A stretch of DNA of 64,000 bases from Lasiodiplodia sp. COLG20 (Eukaryota > Ascomycota > Dothideomycetes > Botryosphaeriales > Botryosphaeriaceae), in contig VNWV01000003.1 in the NCBI GenBank assembly GCA_009801085.1, forward strand, positions 2,232,001-2,296,000. Reading direction: 5' to 3'. Each line of letters starts with the position of its first letter. Positions within the stretch are counted from its first letter, which is position 1. The position numbers were made by a program, and so were the translations under genes. Under the pieces are notes generated by a model that saw only the letters and a program-made list of their open reading frames with translations, did not search any database and had not been told where the DNA came from. Shown one piece after another: positions 24,254 to 35,473 of this stretch.

Positions 24254-25004
24254 GGGTTTCGAGCGGAATGCGGTGGACGTGTCGTTGAACCGGCGGATGG
24301 TGTGCAGGAGCCTGTGCCGCGAGCTCAGAATGCTGTGCCAGAGCTCCAAGGCGGCGAGCGCATGATGGCGGGGAAGCTGCCGAAGTTCACGCGCCAGGCG
24401 CCCGCCTGCCCGTCAGCCCTGCGACGCCAGCCGTGACTCGCCCTCTCGTCTTCTCCCAACACCACCACTCGCATCTCGTATAGAGGGTAAATTGCTATCA
24501 TCTTACTACATCGCCATGCGTCAATCTTATCAGACCGTCGTGCCCGTGCGCTGTCCTGGTGTATATTACGCCATGACTCAGTTGCGTCCTCAACCGACTC
24601 TCACGGCAACAATCAGCGAAATCTGATCTATCTGAATTGTACCCGCTGCCGCGTGCTCCCATGTCGATCCATTATGAGCTTGGCGCGACCCCTCGGATTG
24701 TTAGACCCCGGCTGAAGTAGGCCCGTATGTCTCTGAGCAATTGCGCTCTGCGTGGCGGCTGCCCTGTCGCTGGTACTGGGGCCCGCATCTTATTTCTAAC
24801 CCGTTCTCGCATCCTGTTCTTTCCGTAGCAGTGACTGAGTACCGGTACTCCTGGCTCTTTCCTTTTCATTTTCCCTTGCGTCTAGCTGGGCTTGCCGCAC
24901 CGCAATGCAACTTTTCTCTTCGCCGTCACGCCAGCTCTTATCTCTCATGTCTCGCCACAGGCCAATGCTCCGTCTGTGACCCATCCAGACCTGCCTATCC
25001 AGCC
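24254..25004. promoter_or_regulatory. divergent promoter NAS2 / RhoGEF
   Basis: 751 bases between outward-facing start codons. The RhoGEF frame is open upstream to 24741, but the first good ATG is 25005. No specific site identified. Confidence 0.45.
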
Positions 25005-28000
25005 ATGACATACGTCCTCTCGGTGCCTGCGCAGAGCCCGCTCAAGCGGTCCTTCAGCGAGACGCCCTACTTACGTCCAACCACGCCCCTGTCTAGCGAG
25101 TCAACCAACACCGTTCGGCGTTGTAGACCTAACAACGTATCTGCTACCTCACTTATCTCATTGGCTTCCATCCAAGCTGGTCCCTGGCTCAAGGCGAATG
25201 AGAATGCGCCACCGAAACTCTCTTCCCGGTCATTGTTAGACCTGATCAACGAGCTCTCGGCATCCACCACGACAAGCGAGGTCCCAGACGACTGCTTCCC
25301 GGAGAAGATATCGTGGGTTTCCAACATCCCTCTGCCACCCTCGCCGAACGTCCGCGAAGTATTCAAGGAAACGACCGACTCGATTCATCATCCCGAGTCT
25401 GATGATGACATCTCCTCGCCAGCTTCAACTTTTCAGGAGGTAGCCTCCACTATCCGGGACGACACGATTTCTGAGACCGACTCTATCAGTTGGCCTATCG
25501 AAGTTCCGGAAGCTTTGAATGCGTATGGCATAGCATTCGAAATGCCATGTCCAGAGCAGCCATCACAAAATGAGATGCCTGCTGACGGAAGCACAGAAGA
25601 TGGCTCTTCTGCAACCGACTCTAATGAGAAGGCAGCTCCTTTCAGGAGATGGGTGAGTACCCTCAGGCGTCGCAACAAACGCCGCGAGAAGAACCCCGCC
25701 GCGCGCCTCGAACGCTGGACCGTCGATGGATCGGAGACGGAACACCCGAGACCAAGGACGGACACACCGAGACGGGACGGCCACAAAAAGTCCGCATCTT
25801 TGACGTCATCTCTCGCCTTTGTCACTGCCGTCAAATCGGCTTCTATAACCCTGGCCAGTACAAGTATTGCTCCCCTTACCAGGTTCGGAACGAAACGCAG
25901 TCGTACAAGCCATGCCCACCGAAGCAGCACCGTGTCGGATACAAGGATTCCTGGTGATTCTGTCTATCCGTCTATTACTCCTGTCATGGACGAACGAGTC
26001 CTGGAACGAGCAAAGCATCGACGGCGAATTGTGGAGGAGATCATAGCTTCGGAAGAGGGATATATCGGCGATATGAAGGTTCTTGTCAATGTAAGGATAC
26101 GCCCACTTCATTTCACGCAGATCAACCGCTAACTCTCTCCAGGTCTACTTCTCCGTTCTTGCATCAGCCCCGTCGGTTTCAAGCCAGACGCGGACCGCGA
26201 TTCACCGCAACGTCTCACAGATACTTCAACTCCATGAGGATCTTCTGGGTGAACTTCACAAGATCGTTCCGAATTCTGAGTACACGCATGACGACGCTTC
26301 GAGCAATACACGTCCACGAAAGGCGAAGCACTCCAGGTGGCACAGTGTGGATATTGTACCAGGACGTGTCGTGGGGCTAGCGGTTCACCTCCGGCAGCAA
26401 CGCCATTCCCTTGATCTCGGAAAACAGGAAGAGCCAACCCCTATCGCTTTGACCACAGATACGAAGACTGTTGCAGATATTGCGAGGCTGTTTGAGAGAT
26501 ACATGAAGAGGTTCTTCGCGTATGAGGAGTACAGTGCGCAATTTGAGTCTGTCAGCGGCGAGCTAGAGTCTTCGCACCGAACAATTTCCGCTTGGAACGA
26601 TTACGAAAGAGGCATCGAAGCCCTATCGACCACACTTGTGTCGGACAACAAAAAGGATTCAAGCGGTAGGAAGGGTCTGACGCTGGCCGATCTGCTTATT
26701 AAACCAATTCAGCGGCCCTCCAAATATCCATTGTTTTTCGCCGATCTGCTTAAGCACACCCCGGTCGCGGATGACCCAGTCGCTCATGCAGAACTAGAGA
26801 AGACCTATTACCGCTTGAAGGATGCCAACCAGGAGATCAACAACGCCAAGGACGATCCAATTACACGAAGGCTCATCGAGACCACATGGCTTTTGCAAGA
26901 TCGCTTGATATTTCCGGAAGACCAACTTCTTCCTCGCGCACTTCTAACAAGATTGTTGGGCCATGTGTCTCTTTGTGGGATTTTGCACGTCACTTACCAG
27001 ACAAATGAGCGGATTGAAGGCAAATACATGATCTGCATCCTTTTCAACTCTTGCCTGTTGCTGGCCCTTGCGGACAAAAGTTCGTCAAACTACGAAGTCA
27101 TCGCAACTATTACGTTGGCCAATGGAAGCATTGAGCCGGCGGACAATGGACGAGGACTACAATGTCATACCGCACCATTTACGTGGAAACTTGCCTTTGA
27201 GTCCGGCCAAAGACTTTACGAGGTGATACTCAGCGCTTGCTCTGCCGAAGAAGAAGAGGTATGGAAGACAAGTCTGCGCTCTCGAGTTGCCGCCGAGAAT
27301 AGCGACCTGCTGGAAGGCAGAAGCAGTGTTCAAGATGTTTTCTCTTCTTTATTGCTCGACTTGAAGAGTATTGGAACCAACTTCGGTCAAGCAAACAACT
27401 TCACCCGTAGAATGTCGATCCGTAGGGCCGCGACCCTAGGGCCGAAGGTTCATCCTCAACAGGTAATCATCAAGAACACCCAGGCGCAGAAACGAACAGA
27501 GTCGTCTCAGTCCACAGTCTCGCTTCCTGTGGGACGCTCACACTCGCAATTGTCAGCGTCGAAACTGATTCCCACTTTGGCGCCAAGGCGGGGCGAAAGG
27601 ATTCGGCTGGAGACGATCATCAGCGAAGTGTGGACGAAAGACACACTCCCTTACCCAGGGATGGGTCCGAGGCGCGGTGACAACCCTATTCGAGCTTCGG
27701 CAAACTCTGTCATGCGCAAGCTTAGCATGGCCAGCATTACCAGCAATTTCTCAAGGCGCTCGGACTTCTCCAAACGCTCAGGAAGCTACGCTAGTCTCAG
27801 CCAGCTCCGCAGAGAAGAGGCGGGAAGGTCAAGGCCCCGCCGCAAGTCACCACCATCTGCGATGCGGAAGTCCGTCTCCGCCCCAGGAATTAAGGTCGAT
27901 TTTCACACCGCACCAAATGCTTTCCTCCCTGCCGACTTCGAGCTCGTCACGCCTCTAAATGACCACCAACGCAGAAGACGCAGCAACCGGGCGTACTTGT

Positions 28001-28356
28001 CGGACAGAGCCGGCGATCGAATCATTGCTCCTGGTGTTCTGCCTCGGGCAATGAGCCTTTCGCCGTCGCCGCGGCCACCATCCTTCACGCTGAAGAAGAA
28101 GCTCTCCTTACCGGCACTGGTGGAGAGATCTACTGTCGATTTACCTGCACAAGTCAAGTCGGTCAAGATAAAAACTACACCCGAGAAAGCCACGACGCTT
28201 CAACCGCCCACCAGAGATTCGACACCAGTGACGTCTCCTCTCAGACGGTTCATCAAACCTCGCACGAGGCTGTTCAAATTTTGGACGACGAGAAACGAAA
28301 ACAATAAGGCCGCCCTGGCCTCCTCCAGGGCATCTGCTTCAGCTTCGACTCCTTGA
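25005..28356 (+). CDS. Rho guanine nucleotide exchange factor (DH-PH)
   Basis: Two exons, 25005-26090 and 26143-28356, joined by a 52-nt intron, give 1099 residues. The first ~330 residues are Ser/Pro/Thr-rich and probably disordered. The DH domain starts at RRRIVEEIIASEEGYIGDM, runs across the intron, and contains LADLLIKPIQRPSKYPLFF, the most conserved DH helix, followed by LLKHTPV. A PH-like segment follows (KYMICILFNSCLLLAL ... FTWKLAFESGQRLYEVIL). The last ~350 residues are basic and Ser-rich, with many Arg-X-X-Ser sites. Such GEFs activate Rho or Cdc42 at sites of polar growth or septation. The partner GTPase cannot be told from sequence. Confidence 0.9.
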
Positions 28357-29038
28357 ATATTGCACTAACGACGGTTATTTTTGGGCATGCTTAAGGGATC
28401 TTGGGATATGATATCATTGGGACCTGCAGGGGCTTGGCGCAAGGGGCAGCTTGGAGAGACGCTCAGTTGGCTGTGGAGAGGTATGGAGGGGTCCTGCCGC
28501 GCAGATCGCGCATCTTTTTCTTTTTCTGGGAACAGGCGTTTCTCGGCGAGGGATTGCGCAACAGGCATGCAAGGTACCCGCCCGGGTGCTTGGGGTATCT
28601 TGACAGCGACTAGACTTCTGTAGCGACACTAGATTCTCTTCACTCCTTTCTCTTCGGTGTATTGGATAGAAGGTTGTAATGCAATCATATCCCTGTGTCA
28701 TCAGCCAAGCTCGGATAAGTGCCGAACGGGCAGGTGTGGGGAATGGATGATTGCGCACGTTTGTTAGATTGGGTGTTGACGTGATGCAGCAGAAAGGCAT
28801 GGAACGCTGATGGCGGGGCAGGGCTGGAGGCCAGGTATTGCGATCAGAGCAAGGCAGCTGGGCGGGTGCTCCGTGCGCGGCTCCTATGACGTCGATGTCT
28901 AATGTTGTGCTACAAAACCCCTCCCCATCCCACCAAGCTGCCTGCACCACACATCCGCAACAAAGAACAAACACCGCTCTACCCCACGACACGAACACAC
29001 ACTCTCTCACAAACACTCCAAATCTCAACAACATCACA
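28357..29038. other. intergenic, RhoGEF to RTC3-like gene
   Basis: 682 bases. The last ~150 are the likely core promoter and an A/C-rich leader of the next gene, of the kind seen in well expressed fungal genes. Confidence 0.55.
28887..28894. promoter_or_regulatory. CRE-like site (TGACGTCG)
   Basis: A near-palindromic ATF/CREB-type octamer about 150 bases before the RTC3-like start codon. ATF1-type bZIP factors bind such sites in fungal stress promoters. A single octamer may occur by chance; functional role is inference. Confidence 0.3.
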
Positions 29039-29557
29039 ATGGCTCCCCGCGGCGAGGCTATTCAGACCAAGGTCCACTACAAGGGCAAGGAGGACGACTT
29101 CCTCATCTTCGTCGACTCCGAGAAGGCCGTCCAGGACTGGAAGCAAGACAAATCCATCCCTCTGGCACAGGTCGTGAACGGCTGGAAGGTCTTCGTCACC
29201 CACAAGTGAGTCTACCCCGCTCCTCATCACAAGACAACGCTCGCGCCCTTTCAAGCATCTCTACTGAGCAGCTGGCTGATAATCCCTCGTCAATTCAGGC
29301 ACGGAAACCAGGGTATCCTCGACACCGCATCCAACGCTGCTCTCGACAACGAGTTCGGTACGCACGCCGATGACGACGTCGTCAAGCAGATTCTCGAGAA
29401 GGGCGATGTCCAGTCTGTCGAGGTATGTTCTTTCCCCCTATGAACCATCGGAAAGACAGGTTGCTAACCCCGGCAACAGGAGAAGGGCCGCACCGGCGAC
29501 ACCAACCTGTCCAAGGGCTCCCTCCAGGCACACGGCTACGGCGGCAACGTCGCGTAA
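29039..29557 (+). CDS. SBDS N-terminal-domain-like protein (RTC3 family)
   Basis: Three exons: 29039-29205, 29299-29422 and 29480-29557, for 122 residues. The first exon encodes TKVHYKGKEDDFLIFVDS and a Trp-containing strand (WKVFVTHKHGNQGILD across intron 1). The second carries ASNAALDNEFGTH and QILEKGDVQSVE, the signature of the FYSH/SBDS N-terminal fold. The tail GRTGDTNLSKGS is typical of fungal single-domain members such as yeast RTC3 (YHR087W), which is linked to RNA metabolism and stress. It lacks the other two SBDS domains, so it is not SBDS/SDO1 itself. Codons are almost all C- or G-ending, which suggests high expression. Confidence 0.9.
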
Positions 29558-32500
29558 AGCTTCTCACTTCCACGACGACATCATTCGGATACCCAACGAA
29601 GACTAGGCGAATGGGAAACGGCTTTTCTTTTACCTTTCTGTTTCTCTTAATGGCATGGCATCATGACAAAATCCCTGAAATGGGACATTACAAAGCGCGC
29701 GTAGCTACCCCGCTTTGCAGTCGATATGGCTTCGGCTGCGCGCAAGGGCAGGGGCTACTGCCCGCAATAGCATCTACATAGTACTAGAGTCTCACGAGAC
29801 GATATGAATGACATGATGTCAACGAGATGAAGAAACTGAATTGTGGTCTGTTCAATTGACGTGTCCCTCCAAGGCGGGGTGGGCTGCAGCTGCCCCTCTG
29901 CCCGTGTGAGCCCGCTTTCAGCTGTCCCAACGCGGGACGGATGATGTGCACACGATGACGTCAACGCGGGGCTCGGGTAAATCTGGAAGCTCGGCACGTG
30001 CGCATTCCAAGAGCCTCAGGCACGCGCTTCGTTATGTCATTCTTTTGTCTGGACTTCATTTTCCGTGTTGTAAATTGATTATTAACTTGGTGGCCATATT
30101 CTCCGGGAGGTATTGATGCCTGTACAAGCCTTGCATCGTCACGAGACATAAGCGCTGTCTGAGGGAGTCTTGCAAATAAATCTACGCGAGTACAGGTCTC
30201 GTCGGCGCCATCAAGGTCTACCTGTTCAGAGTTATCACGATCACATGGCGTGAAAACACTTGCGCAGTCCAACTCCAGTTGTTCGTGTCGTTGGCCTATG
30301 CTCTTCTTTGGCATTGCGGAGGTTACACGCGGCTTAGAGGATCAGCATCACGAGAGAACATTCATGTAAAGCCTGCAGAACGCCACTGCCGCGGCGCCAC
30401 TAGGGCTTGCTTAAACAAGTGGCGAGATGTACTCTTACATGCTTTTTTTTTTCTTGGTCAGCTGTGGTGGCTTGTGCTGAGAACGCGGGTCCTGAAGGCA
30501 AGCGATTACTTTGCTTTTTGGTCTAGTATGAATGAGCCACGCTCGCAGAACACTGACACTGTCGGGCAGTAGAAAGATTCATTGCATGTTGGAAAATGAG
30601 GTGCACAATAGCCATCCAATGCAAAGGAGCGATGGCGGCATTCTGATGTGGGGGGAAGCCATTTTGATTTTCAGGCGGGTTGGCGGGCACGCTGCCGCTG
30701 TCGCCGAATGTCACGGTTACCTTTTTCTTGGCCTCTGCGTGTATATGTATGCGTGGATGACGGCAAGTCCGGGGCCTCCGGGCGGGAAGGATCGAGGCTA
30801 CCCGTAAGTGCTGACGAGCGTCTCGACGACGTGGTTCCCAGACGTGTTCGCTTCGGGAGGAGGGGCAGAGACGAGCAACGCGTTGCCGTAAAACAATAGG
30901 ACTTGAGTTAGCGTTGGAGAGAGAAAATTTGAAGGTGATCTAGTTCGTAGTCGATGGGGTGAGACGCGTCCATGTTAGACTAAAATGTTGACTTCGGTCA
31001 CCTGATCTTGACAGAGCAGTTGAGGTTAGGTACGAGAGGTTACGAACTTCAGCGTGATCATGTACAGATATCATCCGAGCAATAGGTCCGAAACCATTGG
31101 GTCCTGCAAGCAGCAGACGTGGTTACCTAAGAGAAAGAAGAAGGAAAAACTTGCAAGGCTGAGCTGGCGCGTATGTTTACGAATGTGCGAAAAGTAGGTC
31201 TGAAACACGAAAGGGAACCGGCGCAATTGAATTGTGGGCCTCGGCAATGAATCAGAGAAAGAAGCAAAGCAAACGGAGATCCTTGGGGAACTGGGCATCA
31301 CGGGTTTAAGTGCCGAGTCAGTGGAGATTTGCGGGCGGCAAGTAGGCCTCGGTATCTGTTCAAGCATCATGCAGGGAAATGGCCGAGCCTCGTTAATTAG
31401 GCGTACGCACGTAGATACTTCCTGGAAGCGGGCGTAGTGGCCCTTCAGGCCGGAGACGAGCCGCGAGATGTGTTCGAAATCGCATTACAATATGCTGAGT
31501 TGTTGCGGCGGAAAGATAGGATATTTCCGGGCTTTCGGAGCGCCAATCTCTCGCGAAACGGCTGGCCAAGAGGCTTCCTCTTATCTGGGCCACTGCCACT
31601 GAAATAGACACGAGCAGACAACAAAGCGAAATGCTTCATCGGCGCCATCCGCCTTGCCTCGAGCGATAGCAGACAGCGGGTGATTTTTCCCGTTTCCGAC
31701 ACAGGAGTTGGAACCCTGCCTCGAATCAACAGCGGCAAGCGAATTCAAACGGGCTGCACGCGAGCATGATCCCTTTAAGGACGGCCTGCACCTGCAGCAG
31801 CGCGCAGGCTGTGGACCCTCTCCCCGCAGCCATGATCCCAGGACCCGAGGCCATTGGAGTCTGGGGAAAGCGTTTGGGCGGGCGGGAGATGAGCCCCAGA
31901 GCGGAACGGCAAGCTCGGAGAACGCAGAGTTTGGCCGGTGGGCGAATCAGCACGCGGTGCGGGGGCAGACAACGTAGATCGGACCTCGCCTGAGGGTGGC
32001 ATGGGGGCGGGCTCTGGTAAGATTGCCTGCATGAGATGGGGGTGAGCTTCCAGAAGGACGGCTGTGCTTCTCTGGGGCGGTGGGTGGGAAGATAACCGTG
32101 GGCCAGAATCCGGAGGGAGCGACGCCACCGCGTCCTGAGGCTTCGCCGCATCGGGGAGTCAGCGCCGGGGCTTCTTTATCGCGGCTGTTGCGGCGGGCAA
32201 ATCAACTTGCGTCGCGGCGACTGTGACCCGGGCGCCGGGACTCCAGGCTGGCCTGGTGCGACGATAGGGTTGATAAGACAGCGTCTATCGACGGCTGAAA
32301 AGTGTGCACACCAGGAGCCGGGGCGAAGTGGGCCGGAGGAGACCGTCTGCTGAGCCGCCCCGGCGCCGATGTAACGGACGTTAGCTAGATGGGGCAGTTG
32401 CCAAGGGTACCGGCAGTCGCGATAGCTGGGGCGCTCGTTGCGCCCTTGATCAGCTCGAGTCGCGCGCCGCTTCCTATTTACACGAGCCCCGGCCTGCGCG

Positions 32501-32584
32501 ACGTCGACTGGGAGAGCTCTTTCTTTCACGCAGCACTCCGCAGTCCGCCGCCGCCGTCCCCTCTGCGTGCACCCCGTCAGCACA
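29558..32584. other. long gene-free stretch upstream of CNT gene
   Basis: 3.0 kb without a supported gene. A perfect palindromic CRE octamer TGACGTCA lies at 29956-29963, and a T run at about 30441-30451. The part from ~31.7 to 32.5 kb is GC-rich with long chance frames on both strands, none with recognisable domains. The last ~150 bases are the leader of the nucleoside transporter. Confidence 0.5.
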
Positions 32585-34787
32585 ATGGCCGCCGAGCACA
32601 ATTCGTCGCCACAGCCCAACGTCGCGGCCAATCCGGACCCTGCTCTGGATGTGTCGCGCGAGCACTTCCACCCGCACCTGCACCACGACGAGTCGGTAGA
32701 AAAGGGCCACCGCGACGAGATTGCCTACTCCAACGGCACTACCCAAGACACCTCGACCATTCCCGCCGAGTCCAACTTGCACCACCGCGGTGTCAGCGAG
32801 AAGAGCATGGAGAAGGAGGGCGTTATCGATATCGACGATGCCGAAAAGGGCAGCACCAGCCAGGTCGCCGCCACGCACGGCGAGGAGAAGAAGCGCGGTC
32901 CTGTTGGCCGCTTCTACGCCAGATTCAGGATCTTTTTCCACCTGTTCGTTTGGCTGTTCTTCACTGGGTACGTGGCCACTACTTTTTTTTTGCAATTTTT
33001 GTGTGGGTGGTGGTCGAGTGGCCGAGTGGCGTGTCGGCCGGTCGGCAGGGTCTAGGGAAAAATCTATTTCGCCGCGAGTCGCGAGACGACGCGTCTTTGC
33101 ACGGAGCTTTGGGCTGACACTGGCACGACAGATGGTGGATCGCAAGCCTGATCCTGCACCGCAATGACAAGAACTGGATCATTCCGTTCCTGCTCTATCT
33201 GTGCGTCACGCTTCGGGTCATCTTCTTCCATGTCCCGATTACCATTGTCACCAAGCCCATGCACTTCGTGTGGAACAACACGGGGGTCCGCTTTACTGCG
33301 CTCATCCCCGAGAAGCTGAGGACCCCTGCTGCTGCCCTGCTGGTCGTCGCTGTCTTCCTCATTGGCACTTTTGCCAGCCCCGAGAGCAGCGACAACACCA
33401 GGGCCAACCGTGCAGTCAGCATCTTCGGTCTGATTGTCTTCATCTTCGCTCTGTGGGCCACTTCGAGGAACAGGAAGCGCATTGTCTGGCACACGGTCAT
33501 TGTCGGCATGCTGATGCAATTCATCATTGCCCTCTTCGTCCTGCGCACCACGGCCGGATAGTAAGCTCCCCCCATTCTCTCCTCCGCATGCGTGTAAATC
33601 TAACCTGTGCAACAGTGACATCTTCAACTTCATCTCCACCCTCGCTCGTGAGCTGCTTGGCTTTGCCGACAAGGGTACTGCCTTCTTGACCACGGATACC
33701 ATTCCGGAAACGATCCACTGGTTCCTGATCTCTGTCCTTCCCGCCATCATCTTCTTCGTCTCTCTCGTGCAGCTCCTGTACTACGTCGGCCTCATCCAGT
33801 GGTTCATCGGCAAGTTCGCGACCTTCTTCTTCTGGGCCATGCGCATCTCGGGCGCCGAGGCTGTCGTCGCTGCTGCCTCTCCCTTCATCGGACAGGGTGA
33901 ATCTGCTATGCTTATCAAGCCGTTTGTTGCCCACCTCACCATGGCCGAAATCCACCAGGTCATGTGCTCTGGTTTCGCCACCATTGCTGGTTCGGTCCTC
34001 GTTTCGTACATCAGCATGGGTATCAACGCACAGGCGCTTGTCTCCTCTTGCGTCATGAGTATTCCCGCTTCGATCGCCATGAGCAAGCTCCGCTACCCTG
34101 AGGAGGAGGAGACGCTCACCGCTGGCCGCGTCGTTGTTCCGGATGACGATGAGCACCGCGCTGCCAACTTCATCCACGCTTTCGCCAACGGTGCCTGGCT
34201 CGGTCTTAAGATTGCGGGCATGATCATGGCCAACCTGCTCTGCATTATCGCCCTGATTGCCCTGATTGATGGTCTTCTTACTTGGTGGGGTCGCTGTAAG
34301 TCTAAATCTCCGTGTCGTGGAACTGAAAGGCCGGATGCTGATCTTTGTAGACATCAACCTCGACGGCAACTACGACCTGACCCTTGAGCTCATCCTGGGT
34401 TATGTCTTCTACCCCATCGCTTTCTTGCTCGGTGTCAGCCGTGACCGGGGTGGTGCGGATCTCCTTCGCGTCGGCCGTCTCATTGGTCTCAAGATCGTTG
34501 CCAACGAGTTCGTTGCCTACAGCGACCTTACCACTGATGACTACTACTCGGACCTCAGCGACCGCTCCCGTCTCATTGCGACCTACGCCCTTTGCGGTTT
34601 CGGCAACATCGGCTCGCTGGGTAACCAGATTGGTGTGCTGTCGCAGCTGTCTCCCACGCGTTCCGGCGATGTCTCGCGCGTTGCCGTCTCGGCTCTGCTC
34701 ACGGGTATTCTGGCGACATTGTCTTCTGCCAGTATCGCGGGCATGGTTATTATTGATCAGAAGAGTTTCTTCACCCCGAGCTCGTAA
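32585..34787 (+). CDS. concentrative nucleoside transporter (CNT family)
   Basis: Four exons: 32585-32967, 33132-33560, 33616-34295 and 34351-34787, for 642 residues. The first ~110 residues are hydrophilic and His/Glu-rich. The membrane core carries CNT marks: GAEAVVAAASPFIGQGESAML, with the conserved Gly-Gln-x-Glu loop, then MCSGFATIAGSVL, and NEFVAYSDL followed by YALCGFGNIGSLG near the end. These are the substrate and Na+/H+ sites known from the CNT fold. CNT proteins take up nucleosides with a cation gradient at the plasma membrane. A Zn2Cys6 regulator lies 686 bases downstream on the same strand. The first intron is 164 nt, the other two 55 nt. Confidence 0.95.
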
Positions 34788-35473
34788 GCGACTCGGTTCG
34801 GCGGCGTATTTTGATGGATGTGTCTGCGCATATGACGGAGCTGTGACTCCGAGCGTTGTAATACCCTACTCTGGATGATGTGACGTGAAGAAAAAAGATA
34901 TTATGTGGTTTTCTCTCTTTTAGCTAAACACCCGTGGAGCCTGCTCTGGAGGAGAGGCTGGAGGGTGGTATCTTGGATACCCCAAAGAAATGCATCATGT
35001 TTCGAGCTTTGGCGCCCCTTGCCCGTCTGCTCGTTGCATATAATATTCAGTGCTACTACTGCGCTGCTGTTAATGAAACTTTGTTCCCTAACGCGTTAAC
35101 GTGCTTCACGTCTCCCGCTTGGCTTGGTCTCCGCAGAGCTTCTTATAGTACTCATTTATTACCCAGGAAAATTGCAGTTGACAAAGTTGCTCAGTAGGCT
35201 TCATGCGGGCGTTTTCGCGAGCCGGCCCGAGCTTAGCGGGCAGCTGACTGCAACGGGATCCCGCTCGGCCTTGTCCACTCGACTTCCCTTTCAACTCGCT
35301 TACATCACCACCGACGTGCCTAGACCTCGTTCCGCGCGTACAGAAGTGATGTTCGCTGGGGACATACAATCAGGCGCCTCGTTCAGCATCCACAGATCAA
35401 ACGGCTGACAACCCGACGACTAAGCCCCACCCCCTTCACGTCGTCGCACACGTCCCGGGTACCACGGGTAGCA
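34788..35473. other. intergenic, CNT to Zn2Cys6 regulator
   Basis: 686 bases containing the CNT 3' flank and the promoter of the regulator. No gene supported. Confidence 0.55.

Noticed and set aside
31726..32151. 141-residue minus-strand frame in the long gene-free stretch
   Set aside because: No domain, no splice partners, composition of GC-rich chance frames.
32389..33117. 242-residue plus-strand frame overlapping the CNT start
   Set aside because: Different frame from the CNT protein and reads through its first intron; no domain.
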